The translations under genes and the position numbers were made by a program. From Gammaproteobacteria bacterium (GTDB taxonomy: Bacteria > Pseudomonadota > Gammaproteobacteria > Xanthomonadales > Wenzhouxiangellaceae): 64,000 bases of DNA. Location: positions 1-64,000 of the forward strand of contig PXBD01000059.1 in assembly GCA_003565625.1 (NCBI GenBank). Reading direction: 5' to 3'. This document shows, piece by piece, positions 46,603 to 55,870 of the stretch. Position 1 is the first letter of the stretch. Every line of letters begins with the position of its first letter. The notes below the pieces were generated by a model. It had not been told where the DNA came from. It did not search any database and saw only the letters and a program-made list of their open reading frames with translations.

Positions 46603-47703
46603 ATGGCGCGAACCGTCGCCGCCTTCAAAGTCGATTACTTTCAGTTTCTGAATCCGGATGGCCAACTGATCGAGGGGCAGCAGCTGCCCGCCCTGGCGCG
46701 GGACTTCGAGCGCCTGGTCACGATGTATCGGCAGATGGTACGGACCCGCGTGTTCGACAAGAAAGCCATTGCCCTGCAGCGAACCGGCAAGCTGGGAACC
46801 TATGCCTCCTGTCTGGGCCACGAAGCATCCCATGTCGCGATCGGGTCGGCAATGCGGCCGGAAGACTGCTTTGCGCCCATGTATCGGGAATACGGGGTTC
46901 AGTTCTGTCGCGGTGTCACCCTGACCGATGTGTTGCTGTACTGGGGCGGGGACGAGCGCGGCAGTGATTACGCTCACGCCCCGCACGATTTCGCCTGGTC
47001 CGTTCCGATCGCCACGCAGTGCCTGCATGCGGCCGGTGCCGCCTTGGCCTACAAGCTTCGTAACGAGCCGCGGGTGGCGGTGTCGGTGGTCGGCGACGGC
47101 GGTTCATCCAAGGGTGACTTCCTCGAGGCCATCAACGCCGGCAGCGCCTGGAAACTGCCCCTGGTGCTGGTGATCGTCAACAATCAGTGGGCCATCTCGG
47201 TACCGCGCTCGCGCCAGAATACCGCCGCCACCCTGGCCCAGAAAGGCATCGCCGGCGGACTGCCCAGCATCCAGGTCGATGGCAACGATCTGATCGCCTG
47301 CCTGTGGGCGATGGAAAAAGCGATCGAGGCCGCGCGCAAGGGCCACGGCAGTTTCGTGGTCGAAATGCTGACCTATCGCATCAGCGATCACACCACCGCC
47401 GATGACGCCCGCCGTTACCGCCCCAACGAGGAAGTCGAAGAGGCCTGGGCCAAAGAGCCCGTGGCCCGGTTGCGCAGCTACCTGATGGACCAGGGTGCAT
47501 GGGACGAAGGTCAGGAGCAGGCGCTGCTCGCCGAGTGCACCGCCGAGGTCCAGCAGGCCGCTGACGAATATCTCGATATCGTCACCAATGACCCGCAGCC
47601 GGTCACGACCATGTTTGATTTCATGTTCGCCGAGCTGCCCCACGATCTGGCCGAACAACGCGCCCAGGCCGAGCATTACCAGGACACCGGAGGACAGCAC
47701 TGA
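46603..47703 (+). CDS. pdhA: 2-oxoacid (pyruvate) dehydrogenase E1 alpha subunit
   Basis: The 366-residue thiamine-diphosphate enzyme subunit has MVRTRVFDKKAIALQRTGKLGTYA (in parts), the TPP motif VVGDGGSSKGDFLEAIN with the closing LVIVNNQWAIS, and the phosphorylation-loop-like YRISDHTTADDARRYR. The alpha/beta form is typical of Gram-positive and mitochondrial PDH and of BCKDH, and differs from single-chain AceE of most gammaproteobacteria. Pyruvate is the likely substrate, branched-chain 2-oxoacids an alternative. It is the first gene of a coupled operon; GAGGTG precedes the ATG. Confidence 0.87.
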   Translation: MARTVAAFKVDYFQFLNPDGQLIEGQQLPALARDFERLVTMYRQMVRTRVFDKKAIALQRTGKLGTYASCLGHEASHVAIGSAMRPEDCFAPMYREYGVQFCRGVTLTDVLLYWGGDERGSDYAHAPHDFAWSVPIATQCLHAAGAALAYKLRNEPRVAVSVVGDGGSSKGDFLEAINAGSAWKLPLVLVIVNNQWAISVPRSRQNTAATLAQKGIAGGLPSIQVDGNDLIACLWAMEKAIEAARKGHGSFVVEMLTYRISDHTTADDARRYRPNEEVEEAWAKEPVARLRSYLMDQGAWDEGQEQALLAECTAEVQQAADEYLDIVTNDPQPVTTMFDFMFAELPHDLAEQRAQAEHYQDTGGQH

Positions 47704-48683
47704 TGGCCGCAATCACCCTGATTGAGGGCGTGACCCTGGCCCTGGCGCGCGCCCTGGAAGAAGATCCCGGGGTCATCGTGCTGGGCGAGGATGTAGGCGT
47801 CAATGGTGGCGTGTTCCGGGCCACTGCCGGGCTGCAGCAACGCTTTGGCGAGCAGCGTGTACTCGACACACCGCTGGCCGAGGTCATGATTGCCGGCATG
47901 AGTGTGGGCATGGCCGCGCAGGGTCTCAAGCCGGTGGCCGAGGCCCAGTTCTGCGGTTTCACAATGCCCATGGTCGATCACCTGATGTGCCATGCCGGGC
48001 GCATGCGCAACCGCACCCGCGGCCGCCTGAGTTGCCCGATGGTGCTGCGTTTTCCCACCGGCGGCGGGATCCACGCGCCCGAACACCACTCCGAGAGCCC
48101 GGAAGCGCTGTTTGCCCACATGCCCGGCATCCGCGTGGTCATGCCGTCGTCGCCGGGGCGCGCCTACGGCTTGCTGCTGGCCGCGATCCGCGACCCCGAT
48201 CCGGTCGTGTTCATGGAACCCAAACGCATCTACCGCTGGCAGAAAGAAGAAGTGGAAGACAACGGCGAGGAGCTGCCGCTGGATGTCTGTTTCACCTTGC
48301 GCGACGGCAGCGACATCACCCTGGTGACCTGGGGAGCCATGATCAAGGAAACCCTGCAGGCTGCCGACCAGCTGGAAAGCGAAGGCGTCAGCGTCGAGTT
48401 GATCGATGTGGCGACCCTGAGCCCGCTGGACATGGAAACCATCCTCGAGTCGGTCAGCCGCACCGGTCGCTGCGTCATCATCCAGGAAGCTCCTCGCCAC
48501 TGCGGCGTGGCGGGCGAGATCGCCGCCGGACTGGCCGATGCCGGCATCTGGAATCTGCTGGCGCCGGTCAAGCGGGTTTGCGGCTACGATACGGTCATGC
48601 CCCTGTACCGCAACGAACTCAACTACATGCCCAGCGTTCGGCGCATTGTCGACGCAGCCCACCAGGTTCTGGAGGTCTCATGA
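47703..48683 (+). CDS. pdhB: 2-oxoacid (pyruvate) dehydrogenase E1 beta subunit
   Basis: The 326-residue beta subunit has EDPGVIVLGEDVGVNGGVFRATAGL (in parts), TPLAEVMIAGMSVGMA, FPTGGGIHAPEHHSESPEAL and VVMPSSPGRAYGLLL, the usual E1-beta blocks including the His before the SPE segment. It completes the TPP site with PdhA. The ATG shares one base with the pdhA stop. Confidence 0.9.
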   Translation: MAAITLIEGVTLALARALEEDPGVIVLGEDVGVNGGVFRATAGLQQRFGEQRVLDTPLAEVMIAGMSVGMAAQGLKPVAEAQFCGFTMPMVDHLMCHAGRMRNRTRGRLSCPMVLRFPTGGGIHAPEHHSESPEALFAHMPGIRVVMPSSPGRAYGLLLAAIRDPDPVVFMEPKRIYRWQKEEVEDNGEELPLDVCFTLRDGSDITLVTWGAMIKETLQAADQLESEGVSVELIDVATLSPLDMETILESVSRTGRCVIIQEAPRHCGVAGEIAAGLADAGIWNLLAPVKRVCGYDTVMPLYRNELNYMPSVRRIVDAAHQVLEVS

Positions 48684-50221
48684 CGGTTTTCAAACTACCC
48701 GATCTGGGCGAAGGCCTGCCCGACGCCGAAATCGTGAACTGGCTGGTCAATGAAGGCGATGAGGTCCCCCTCGACCAGCCGCTGGTGTCGATGGAAACCG
48801 CCAAGGCGGTGGTCGAAGTACCCAGCCCGGTGACCGGACGAGTAATCCGTTTCCACGGCCAGGCCGGTGACGTGATTCAGACCGGCGCCCCGCTGGTCGA
48901 GTTCGAGGTCGAGGGCGAAACCGCGCAAGCGGCGGCCGAGCCCGAGCAAGAGTCGATACCCGAAGAGGAATCACTGCCGCAAGAAGATCCGGAACCGGAT
49001 CCCCAGGCCGATGAGGCAGACGACAACGACCCGATCGCGGCCGCGCTGGCCGCCGACCTGGCGCCCGGGGACGACGCGCCGGTCGACGAGCCCCATGGTC
49101 CGGAAGAACTCTACGACGAATTCAGCGGCGCCAGCGAAGATTCGCTTGCCACGGCCACCGAGCCGGCCAATCAACCGCAGAATGCAGCGCAAACGGAACC
49201 GCCCGATGACTCGCAGCAGGCATCGGATACGGCCAAACTGCGCGACGATAGCGGCACCGTGGTCGGCAACGTACAGGCCGGCAATGAACTGCTGCAGGAA
49301 CGCGCCAGCGAGGTCGGCGGGGCGCGGGTCACCCCGGCCGTGCGTGCCCTCGCCCGCAAGCTTCGGGTCGACATCCGCCAGGTTCGACCGACCGGCGCCG
49401 GCGAGGTCATCACCGCCGCCGACGTCCGTCAGGCCGCCGCCGACGGCAGTGCGTCGGCAGAGCCAGGCCCTGCGCCGGCGGCCCCAACCGCCCACACAGC
49501 CCCAACAGCGGAGCCTCCGGCAGAGCCCGAAGCGGTCGAGGAACCCGCAGCCGCTCCCGTGCCCCAGCCTGCCGGTGACGGCGAGGCGGAGTGGACCCCG
49601 GTTCGTGGTCCGCGCCGCACCATGGCGCGGATCATGGCCGCCTCGCACCGCAGCGTTGTCCCAACCACGCTGATGGACGACGCCGACATTCATGCCTGGC
49701 GACCCGGCGAGGACATTACCGTGCGCCTGATCCGCGCCCTGTGGGCCGGGGCCTCGGCAGAGCCGGGCCTGAACGCCTGGTTCGACGGTGACAACGGTCT
49801 GCGCATGCTGCACAAGAACCTGCATGTAGGCATGGCCGTGGACACCGAAGACGGGCTGTTCGTGGCGGCCTTGCGCAACGTCAACCGGCTCGAGCGCACC
49901 GAACTGCGAGCCGAGATCAACCGTCTGCGTGACAATGCCGCCAACCGCTCCATCCCGCCGGAAGACCTCAAGGACTACACCATCGTCCTGTCGAACTTCG
50001 GCAAGTTCGCCGGCCGCTACGCCACCCCCGTGATCACGCCCCCGTGTGTGTCCATCGTCGCCGCCGGCACCCTCCGGCACGAGGTGGTGCCGGTGCTGGG
50101 CGGCATGGAAGTCCACCGGGTCCTCCCGCTGTCGCTGACTTTCGACCACCGCGCCTGCACCGGCGGTGAGGCGGCGCGCTTCCTCAAGGCCATGCTCGAC
50201 GACCTGGCCCGGGCTGAATGA
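48680..50221 (+). CDS. pdhC: Dihydrolipoamide acyltransferase (E2) with altered HxxxDG motif
   Basis: The 513-residue E2 has one N-terminal lipoyl domain with lipoylated Lys42 in SMETAKAVVEV, a long acidic Glu/Asp/Pro-rich linker, an E3/E1-binding domain (VTPAVRALARKLRVDIRQVR) and the C-terminal catalytic domain. The catalytic motif usually reads HRxxDG; here it is H490RACTG, with Thr494 at the Asp position. This could reduce activity or mark a subfamily. The ATG at 48680 overlaps the pdhB stop (ATGA). The E3 gene (lpd) is not in the window. Confidence 0.88.
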   Translation: MTVFKLPDLGEGLPDAEIVNWLVNEGDEVPLDQPLVSMETAKAVVEVPSPVTGRVIRFHGQAGDVIQTGAPLVEFEVEGETAQAAAEPEQESIPEEESLPQEDPEPDPQADEADDNDPIAAALAADLAPGDDAPVDEPHGPEELYDEFSGASEDSLATATEPANQPQNAAQTEPPDDSQQASDTAKLRDDSGTVVGNVQAGNELLQERASEVGGARVTPAVRALARKLRVDIRQVRPTGAGEVITAADVRQAAADGSASAEPGPAPAAPTAHTAPTAEPPAEPEAVEEPAAAPVPQPAGDGEAEWTPVRGPRRTMARIMAASHRSVVPTTLMDDADIHAWRPGEDITVRLIRALWAGASAEPGLNAWFDGDNGLRMLHKNLHVGMAVDTEDGLFVAALRNVNRLERTELRAEINRLRDNAANRSIPPEDLKDYTIVLSNFGKFAGRYATPVITPPCVSIVAAGTLRHEVVPVLGGMEVHRVLPLSLTFDHRACTGGEAARFLKAMLDDLARAE

Positions 50222-50679
50222 ACCGGCACATCGCCCCGAGCATGATCATCGGCGCCTGCGAATGGGTAGCCCTGCCGGAGCTGGGCATCGACCGCCTGCG
50301 CGCCCGGGTCGATACCGGAGCCAAGTCCTGCGCCCTGCACGCTTCCGAGATCGAGCCGTTTACGCGCGAAGGCGCCGACTGGGTTCGCTTCCGGATTCAT
50401 CTGGGCCATCCCAGGCCGCGCGACGAGCGTCCCTGCGAGTGCCTGCTGGCCAGCGTGCGCAAGGTACGCCCTACCTCGGGTGAACCGGAGCCGCGCTTTA
50501 CCATTCGCACGCCCATCATCATCGGGCATTCGAGCTGGCTGGTGGATATCACCCTGACCGACCGTGGCCGCATGCGCTATCGTATGCTGCTGGGTCGCAA
50601 GGCCATGGAGAATCACGCGCTGGTCTATCCCGCCCGCACCTTCCTCCAGGGCAAACCGCGCCTCGATGCCACTACCTGA
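50218..50679 (+). CDS. rimB: RimB-type retropepsin-like protease (ATP-dependent zinc protease family)
   Basis: The 153-residue protein is a compact aspartic-protease-like domain with the core [19 protein letters not shown] and a second-half [19 protein letters not shown]. In Pseudomonas such a gene (rimB) lies beside rimK and acts on the polyglutamate tail added by RimK. Here it overlaps the pdhC stop by 4 bp and precedes rimK by 25 bp, which supports that assignment. Confidence 0.85.
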   Translation: MNRHIAPSMIIGACEWVALPELGIDRLRARVDTGAKSCALHASEIEPFTREGADWVRFRIHLGHPRPRDERPCECLLASVRKVRPTSGEPEPRFTIRTPIIIGHSSWLVDITLTDRGRMRYRMLLGRKAMENHALVYPARTFLQGKPRLDATT

Positions 50680-50704
50680 AAGCCAACATGCGGAGGATCC
50701 CGGC

Positions 50705-51610
50705 ATGAGAATCGTCATCCTGTCCCGCAACCGCAGGATTTACTCGACCCGACGACTGGTCGAGGCCGCCGAAGAGCGTGGTCACGAAGCCCAGGTGGTC
50801 GACACCCTGGGCTGCTACATGAACATCGCCTCGCACCGACCCACGATTCACTACCGCGGCAAACAGCTGGAGCCCTGTGACGCCGTGATTCCGCGTATCG
50901 GTGCATCAATTACTTTCTACGGCACCGCCGTGCTGCGCCAGTTCGAGATGATGGGCACCTTCCCGCTCAACGAATCGGTTGCCGTGACTCGCTCGCGCGA
51001 CAAGTTGCGGTCGCTGCAGCTGCTGTCGCGACGCGGCATCGGCCTGCCGGTGACCGGCTTTGCCCGCCAGGCCAGCGACATCGGCGACCTGATCGAAATG
51101 GTCGGCGACGCACCGCTGGTGGTCAAGCTGCTGGAAGGCACCCAGGGGATCGGCGTGGTCTTGTGTGAAACCCGCAAGGCCGCCGAAAGCGTACTCGAAG
51201 CCTTCATGGGCCTGAATGTATCGATCATGGTGCAGGAGTACATCAAGGAAGCGGGTGGCGCCGATATTCGCTGTTTCGTGATCGGCGACAAGGTCGTCGC
51301 CGCCATCAAGCGTCAGGCCAAGCCGGGCGAGTTCCGCTCCAACCTCCATCGCGGCGGTACCGCCTCGCTGGTCAAGATCACCCCGCAGGAGCGTTCGGTG
51401 GCCGTGCGCGCCGCCAAGATCATGGGGCTGAACGTAGCCGGGGTGGACATTCTCCGGGCCAATCACGGTCCGGTGATCATGGAGGTCAATTCCTCGCCCG
51501 GGCTGGAGGGAATCGAGACCTCGACCGGCAAGGACGTTGCCGGGATGATCATCGGCTTCCTGGAAAAGAATGCGCGCAAGGACAAGACGCGCACCCGCGG
51601 CACGGGCTGA
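50705..51610 (+). CDS. rimK: Ribosomal protein S6 glutamate ligase RimK
   Basis: The 301-residue ATP-grasp ligase has [20 protein letters not shown] at the N-terminus, the ATP-binding [17 protein letters not shown], the metal site [15 protein letters not shown] and C-terminal basic residues. E. coli RimK has 300 residues and adds glutamates to the C-terminus of ribosomal protein S6. The ATG at 50705 follows GGAGG. It converges with the fluC gene with stops directly adjoining. Confidence 0.94.
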   Translation: MRIVILSRNRRIYSTRRLVEAAEERGHEAQVVDTLGCYMNIASHRPTIHYRGKQLEPCDAVIPRIGASITFYGTAVLRQFEMMGTFPLNESVAVTRSRDKLRSLQLLSRRGIGLPVTGFARQASDIGDLIEMVGDAPLVVKLLEGTQGIGVVLCETRKAAESVLEAFMGLNVSIMVQEYIKEAGGADIRCFVIGDKVVAAIKRQAKPGEFRSNLHRGGTASLVKITPQERSVAVRAAKIMGLNVAGVDILRANHGPVIMEVNSSPGLEGIETSTGKDVAGMIIGFLEKNARKDKTRTRGTG

Positions 51611-52003
51611 TCAGCCGCCGCCAAGCCGAAAGCCGGCCCAGACCGACGCCATCCAGACCAGCACCGACGCCAGCACGTAGGCTCCAGCCAGCCCAACCCG
51701 GCCGGCGTCGACCAGCAACAGACACTCAAAACTGAAAATCGAAAAGGTGGTCAGCGAACCACAAAAGCCCGCCATCAGGCCGGCCCGACGTCCGGCATCC
51801 AGCACCAGGCGTCCGCTCAGTGTGCCGGCATACAGCCAGCCGATCACAAACGAGCCAACCGCATTGGCGGTGAGCGTGGGCCAGGGCAGACCCAGATCGC
51901 TCCAGCTCAGCCCGGCCACCGCGACCACGTAGCGCAACAGCCCACCGGCAACGGCCCCGCCGGCCACCAGGGCATACAGTCGCACCGTATCGCGCCGCAT
52001 CAT
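51611..52003 (-). CDS. fluC: Fluoride channel subunit FluC/CrcB with intact Phe box
   Basis: The 130-residue membrane protein has four helices and the FluC hallmarks: GGLLRY in helix 1, pore Asn47 in TANAVGSFVIG, and FCGSLTTFSIFSFE with pore Phe87 and Phe90. FluC dimers export fluoride. It overlaps a second FluC gene by 4 bp (ATGATG start at 52003 over its stop), so the two are coupled and may form a heterodimer. No fluoride riboswitch is recognised upstream. Confidence 0.92.
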   Translation of the reverse strand: MMRRDTVRLYALVAGGAVAGGLLRYVVAVAGLSWSDLGLPWPTLTANAVGSFVIGWLYAGTLSGRLVLDAGRRAGLMAGFCGSLTTFSIFSFECLLLVDAGRVGLAGAYVLASVLVWMASVWAGFRLGGG

Positions 52004-52395
52004 CCCGCTGCCAGACGGGTCAGGACCAGGCCCGCCGCGGCCAGCAACAGGCCTCCGCCCAGGTTGGCCGCCAGGTTCAGGGCAGCAGCCCGGAAAGATC
52101 GCGAACGGGTCAGCACCAGGGTGTGCAGACTCACGGCCGAAACCGTGGTGTAACTGCCCAGAAAACCGGCCACCAGCAGGGCAGCCGGGCGTGGATCCAG
52201 CCCCGGCGCCAGTCCTGACAGGCAGCCGATGACAAACGAGCCGCTTAAGTTGAAGAGCAGGGTATCGCGAGCGATCAGCCGGTCCGGAGCAGCCACCAGA
52301 TGGCGCGAGATGGCGACCCGGGCGACGGCCCCCGCCATGCTGCCCAGCGCCACCAGCAACAGCAAAGCGGGAGCCAGCAATTCGCCGCGGCTCAC
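52000..52395 (-). CDS. Second FluC/CrcB-like subunit lacking both pore phenylalanines
   Basis: The 131-residue protein has the same four-helix plan: GAVARVAISR in helix 1, pore Asn49 in LFNLSGSFVIG, and FLGSYTTVSAVSLH, where the two Phe positions are Val85 and Val88. The start is likely GTG at 52395 with GAGGG upstream, 2 bp after the FAH stop. The change suggests a subunit specialised for one side of a heterodimeric channel, or a weakened paralogue. Confidence 0.85.
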   Translation of the reverse strand: MSRGELLAPALLLLVALGSMAGAVARVAISRHLVAAPDRLIARDTLLFNLSGSFVIGCLSGLAPGLDPRPAALLVAGFLGSYTTVSAVSLHTLVLTRSRSFRAAALNLAANLGGGLLLAAAGLVLTRLAAG

Positions 52396-52397
52396 GC

Positions 52398-53078
52398 TCA
52401 ACCCTCGCCGATCGCGAATTCCAGCATCGGCAGGCCCTCGATCGCAGCCCGCACCCGATCGCCGGGCAACAAGGGCCCGACACCGGCCGGAGTTCCGGTG
52501 AAGACCACATCGCCTGCCGCCAGAGTCACCTCGCGCGACAGCCGCGAGAGCAGCTCCGCCACCGGCCAGATCATCGCGCCGAGGCAGTCGCTCTGGCGCA
52601 GCTGACCGTTGACCTCCAGCCGAATGGCCTGATCCGCCTGCGGCCGCCATTCAGCCAGCGGCATGATGCTGCCCACCGGGCCCGACTGATCAAACCCCTT
52701 GGCCATTTCCCACGGCTCACCGGCCTGCTTGGCCCGGGCCTGGAGATCCCGTCGGGTCAGATCGACGCCCACCGCATGTCCGTAGATACAGGCCGTGCTG
52801 TCGACCGGAGCCAGATCGCGCCCGCCATCGGCCAGGAACACGACCAGTTCGACTTCATGATGCAGGTTGGTGGTACGCGGGTAGCCGATGCGGGACTCCG
52901 CCACCAGCGCCTGGGCCGGCTTGGAGAAAAATACCGGGGGCTCACGGTCCGGGTCACTGCCCATTTCGCGGGCATGATCGGCGTAGTTGCGTCCCACACA
53001 CCAGACGTTGCGCACCGGGAAGCTGCCGCCGCCGACCACGGCCAGCAGCCTTGGGGTCCATTCGACTACGCGATCCAT
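52398..53078 (-). CDS. Fumarylacetoacetate hydrolase family protein
   Basis: The 226-residue protein is a single FAH domain: VWCVGRNYADHAREMG, the metal-binding NLHHEVELVVFL, the YGHAVGVDLTRRDLQ block and VVFTGTPAGVGPL. Such enzymes cleave C-C bonds in acylpyruvates (fumarylpyruvate hydrolase, oxaloacetate decarboxylase FAHD1-type). The exact substrate is unknown. It starts 9 bp after trpS ends, on the same strand. Confidence 0.88.
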   Translation of the reverse strand: MDRVVEWTPRLLAVVGGGSFPVRNVWCVGRNYADHAREMGSDPDREPPVFFSKPAQALVAESRIGYPRTTNLHHEVELVVFLADGGRDLAPVDSTACIYGHAVGVDLTRRDLQARAKQAGEPWEMAKGFDQSGPVGSIMPLAEWRPQADQAIRLEVNGQLRQSDCLGAMIWPVAELLSRLSREVTLAAGDVVFTGTPAGVGPLLPGDRVRAAIEGLPMLEFAIGEG

Positions 53079-53087
53079 GCTCCCAGC

Positions 53088-54098
53088 TCAAGCCAGGGTG
53101 CGAATGCCGACCGCTGCCCGCAAGCGGTCCATCAGCGGCCGGGACAAGGCACGCGCCTTCTCGGCACCACGCCGCAACTCCCCTTCGACCCGGCCGGGAT
53201 CGGCCAGCAGCGCTTCGTAGCGCTCGCGCGGCGCGGCCAGCTCGGCATTGACCAGCTCGAACAACTGCTGTTTGACCTCGCCCCAGGCAATTCCCTGGGC
53301 GAATGCCTCGCGCATGGCCGTACGCTGCTCCGGACGGGCGAAGGCGGCATAGATGGCATACACCGGCGCGCTGTCGGGATCCTTGGGCTCACCCGGCTCC
53401 AGCGAGTTGGTCTTGATTTTCATGATTGCCTTGCGCAGCTTCTTTTCCGGCAGCCACAGCGGGATGGTGTTGTCGTAGCTTTTCGACATCTTGCGCCCAT
53501 CCGTCCCCGGCAGGGTGGCAACGTGCTCATCGACCACCGCCTCCGGGGCCACGAAGTGCTCGCCGTAGCGATGGTTGAAACGCTGGGCGATATCACGCGC
53601 CATTTCCAGGTGCTGCATCTGGTCCTTGCCAACCGGCACGCGGTGGGCGTTGAACATCAGGATATCGGCCGCCATCAGCACAGGGTAGGAAAACAGCCCC
53701 ATCGTGACCCCTTGATCGGTGTCCTCGCCAGCCGCAGCGTTGTCGTCTACTGCCGCCTTGTAGGCGTGGGCGCGGTTCATCAAACCCTTGGCCGTCACGC
53801 ACGATAAAAGCCAGGTCAGCTCCGGTATTTCAGGCACGTCGGACTGGCGATAGAACACCGCGCGCTCGGTGTCCAGGCCAAGCGCCAGCCAAGTGGCGGC
53901 AATTTCCAGGGTCGAGCGCCGGACACGCTCAGGCTCCTCGCACTTGACCAGGGCATGGTAATCGGCCAGGAAATAGAAAGAGTCGGTGGTCTCGTCATGA
54001 CTGGAGGCAATGGCCGGCTGGATGGCGCCGACGTAGTTGCCAAGGTGGGGCGTTCCGGTGGTGGTAATGCCGGTCAGGACGCGTTGCTTGTTGCTCAT
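53088..54098 (-). CDS. trpS: Tryptophanyl-tRNA synthetase
   Basis: The 336-residue class I synthetase has the HIGH-type [16 protein letters not shown], the ATP-binding [18 protein letters not shown] and the KMSKS loop [10 protein letters not shown]. Length is normal for bacterial TrpRS. It charges tRNA-Trp. It leads the minus-strand run trpS-FAH-fluC-fluC with very short gaps. Confidence 0.97.
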   Translation of the reverse strand: MSNKQRVLTGITTTGTPHLGNYVGAIQPAIASSHDETTDSFYFLADYHALVKCEEPERVRRSTLEIAATWLALGLDTERAVFYRQSDVPEIPELTWLLSCVTAKGLMNRAHAYKAAVDDNAAAGEDTDQGVTMGLFSYPVLMAADILMFNAHRVPVGKDQMQHLEMARDIAQRFNHRYGEHFVAPEAVVDEHVATLPGTDGRKMSKSYDNTIPLWLPEKKLRKAIMKIKTNSLEPGEPKDPDSAPVYAIYAAFARPEQRTAMREAFAQGIAWGEVKQQLFELVNAELAAPRERYEALLADPGRVEGELRRGAEKARALSRPLMDRLRAAVGIRTLA

Positions 54099-54184
54099 CG
54101 GGATTCCGGAGGCAGCGGCCAGGAAGAGTCAAAGCCGGTATTGTAGTCGCCTAAAACCTCACTTGCGACGACAGCGGAGATAAC

Positions 54185-55306
54185 TTGGAAGTGGATCTGA
54201 TCAAGGCAGCGTATGTGGCCACCGAACCCGACCGGGATCCGTCCACTCTGGCGGAAAATATCGCCCGCGAGCAAAGCCTGGAGCTGACCCGGGAACTGAT
54301 TCCGCCGGCCATCGCCGAAAGCCTTTTAGGCCGGGTGCTGAGCGTGGAGCGACTGGAGGCAGGACGCTGGCGTTTCGAAATCGGCTATCCGGTCGAACTG
54401 GCCAGCGGCCAGATCGGCCAACTTCTGCACCTGCTCTACGGGAACATTTCGTTTTACCCGCGCATCCGGCTGGAGCAACTCGTCCTGCCCGAGCCGTTGC
54501 TGGGCGAACTGCCCGGCCCACGGGCTGGTCTGCCCGGTATCCGCGCCTGGGTCGAGGTACCACAGCGGGCCCTGCTGATGACCGTACTCAAGCCGCGCGG
54601 CAGTTCGCCGGCGGTTCTGGCCGACCTGGCGCTGGCTTTTGCCCGCGGCGGCGGCGACCTGATCAAGGACGACCAGAACCTGGTCGAGCGCGATGCCGTC
54701 GCCTTCCGACGGCGCGTGACCGCCTGCGCCGAGGTTCTCGCCCGGGCCGCTGACGAAACCGGACGGCGCTGCCTCTACCTGCCGCACGTGGCCGGCAGCG
54801 GCGACCATCTCCATCGCCAACTCGATGTTGTAGTGGAACTGGGGCTGGCTGGCGTCGTGCTGTGCACCTGGATCATGGGGCTGGAGACCGCCGCGAGTGC
54901 AGCGCGGGCGCGCAAGCTGATGTGGCTGGCCCACCCGGCCATGGCCGGCGTGCTGACCGAGCCGGCCGACCGCGGCATTGCCAGCCCGGTTTTGTTGGGC
55001 ACGCTGGTGCGCGCTGCCGGAGCAGACATCAGCATTTTCCCGGGGCCGGGCGGGCGCATTCGCTCGCGCCAGTTCAGCGACATCGAGGCCACCTGCCGGG
55101 CCCTGACCAGGCCCATGGGCTCGCTAGCCCCCACCCTGCCCTGCTTTGGTGGCGGCAAGACCCTCGACCAGGCCCCCGAAATCGCCACCGCCCAGGGCCC
55201 CGACTGCGCGCTGCTGGTGGGCGGAGACCTGATCGGGCGCGGGGCTGACATCCGAGCTGATACCGCCCGCACCATCGACGCGCTCGACGCGCTGACCCGG
55301 CCCTGA
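54185..55306 (+). CDS. RuBisCO-like protein (form IV) with altered active site
   Basis: The 373-residue protein aligns by eye with the RuBisCO large subunit: MTVLKPRGSSP (Lys136 at the catalytic-Lys175 position), FARGGGDLIKDDQ with Lys161, Asp162, Asp163 in the carbamate/Mg site but Gln164 where RuBisCO has Glu204, then LAHPAMAG and CFGGGKTL in the C-terminal barrel. Form IV proteins do not fix CO2; known ones act in methionine salvage or sugar-acid pathways. The start is probably TTG at 54185 after GGAG; GTG at 54191 is an alternative. Neighbours trpS and slyD give no functional hint. Confidence 0.85.
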   Translation: MEVDLIKAAYVATEPDRDPSTLAENIAREQSLELTRELIPPAIAESLLGRVLSVERLEAGRWRFEIGYPVELASGQIGQLLHLLYGNISFYPRIRLEQLVLPEPLLGELPGPRAGLPGIRAWVEVPQRALLMTVLKPRGSSPAVLADLALAFARGGGDLIKDDQNLVERDAVAFRRRVTACAEVLARAADETGRRCLYLPHVAGSGDHLHRQLDVVVELGLAGVVLCTWIMGLETAASAARARKLMWLAHPAMAGVLTEPADRGIASPVLLGTLVRAAGADISIFPGPGGRIRSRQFSDIEATCRALTRPMGSLAPTLPCFGGGKTLDQAPEIATAQGPDCALLVGGDLIGRGADIRADTARTIDALDALTRP

Positions 55307-55390
55307 TTGCTGCCCTGATTGCGGCCACCCCGGCGGTATCGGAACCAGCTGCATGTTACCCTCTGGCCTCCACTCGAATCGGGATATCCA

Positions 55391-55855
55391 ATGGAAATCA
55401 AGAACGACACCGTCGTCAGCATCGACTACACCCTGACCGGTGCCGACGGTCAGATCATCGACACCTCGGATGGGCGCGAACCGCTGGTGTATCTGCATGG
55501 CCACGGCAATATCATTCCAGGCTTGGAAAAGGCCATCGAGGGCAAGACCGAAGGCGATGAACTGGCGGTCAGCATCGAGCCGGAGGAAGCCTATGGCCCC
55601 TACCGCGAAGAACTCGTCCAGGAGGTTCCGAAATCGGCCTTCGACGGCATCGACAAAGTCGAGCCAGGCATGAGTTTCCGGGCCGAGTCCTCGGCCGGGC
55701 CGATGACGGTAACCGTTCGCGAAGTCGGCGAGGAAACCGTCACCGTCGACGGCAACCACATGCTCGCCGGCCAGGTCCTGAACTTCAAGGTCGAGGTCAA
55801 GGACGTACGCGAAGCCACCGAAGACGAAAAAACCGAAGGCGCCGTAGCCGGATAG
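55391..55855 (+). CDS. slyD: FKBP-type peptidyl-prolyl isomerase SlyD
   Basis: The 154-residue protein has the SlyD FKBP core split by the insert-in-flap domain: VVSIDYTLTGADGQIIDTSD, YLHGHGNIIPGLEKAIEG, EEAYGPY, then VDGNHMLAGQVLNFKVEV. The His/Cys-rich metal tail of E. coli SlyD is missing, as in many SlpA/SlyD relatives, and the end is acidic instead. It speeds proline isomerisation and acts as a chaperone. Confidence 0.92.
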   Translation: MEIKNDTVVSIDYTLTGADGQIIDTSDGREPLVYLHGHGNIIPGLEKAIEGKTEGDELAVSIEPEEAYGPYREELVQEVPKSAFDGIDKVEPGMSFRAESSAGPMTVTVREVGEETVTVDGNHMLAGQVLNFKVEVKDVREATEDEKTEGAVAG

Positions 55856-55870
55856 CGACTGGTTTTTCTT

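Noticed and set aside
52396-53087. Fluoride riboswitch upstream of the fluC genes
   Set aside because: The fluC genes follow FAH and trpS almost without gaps, leaving no room for the riboswitch fold, and none is recognised before trpS.
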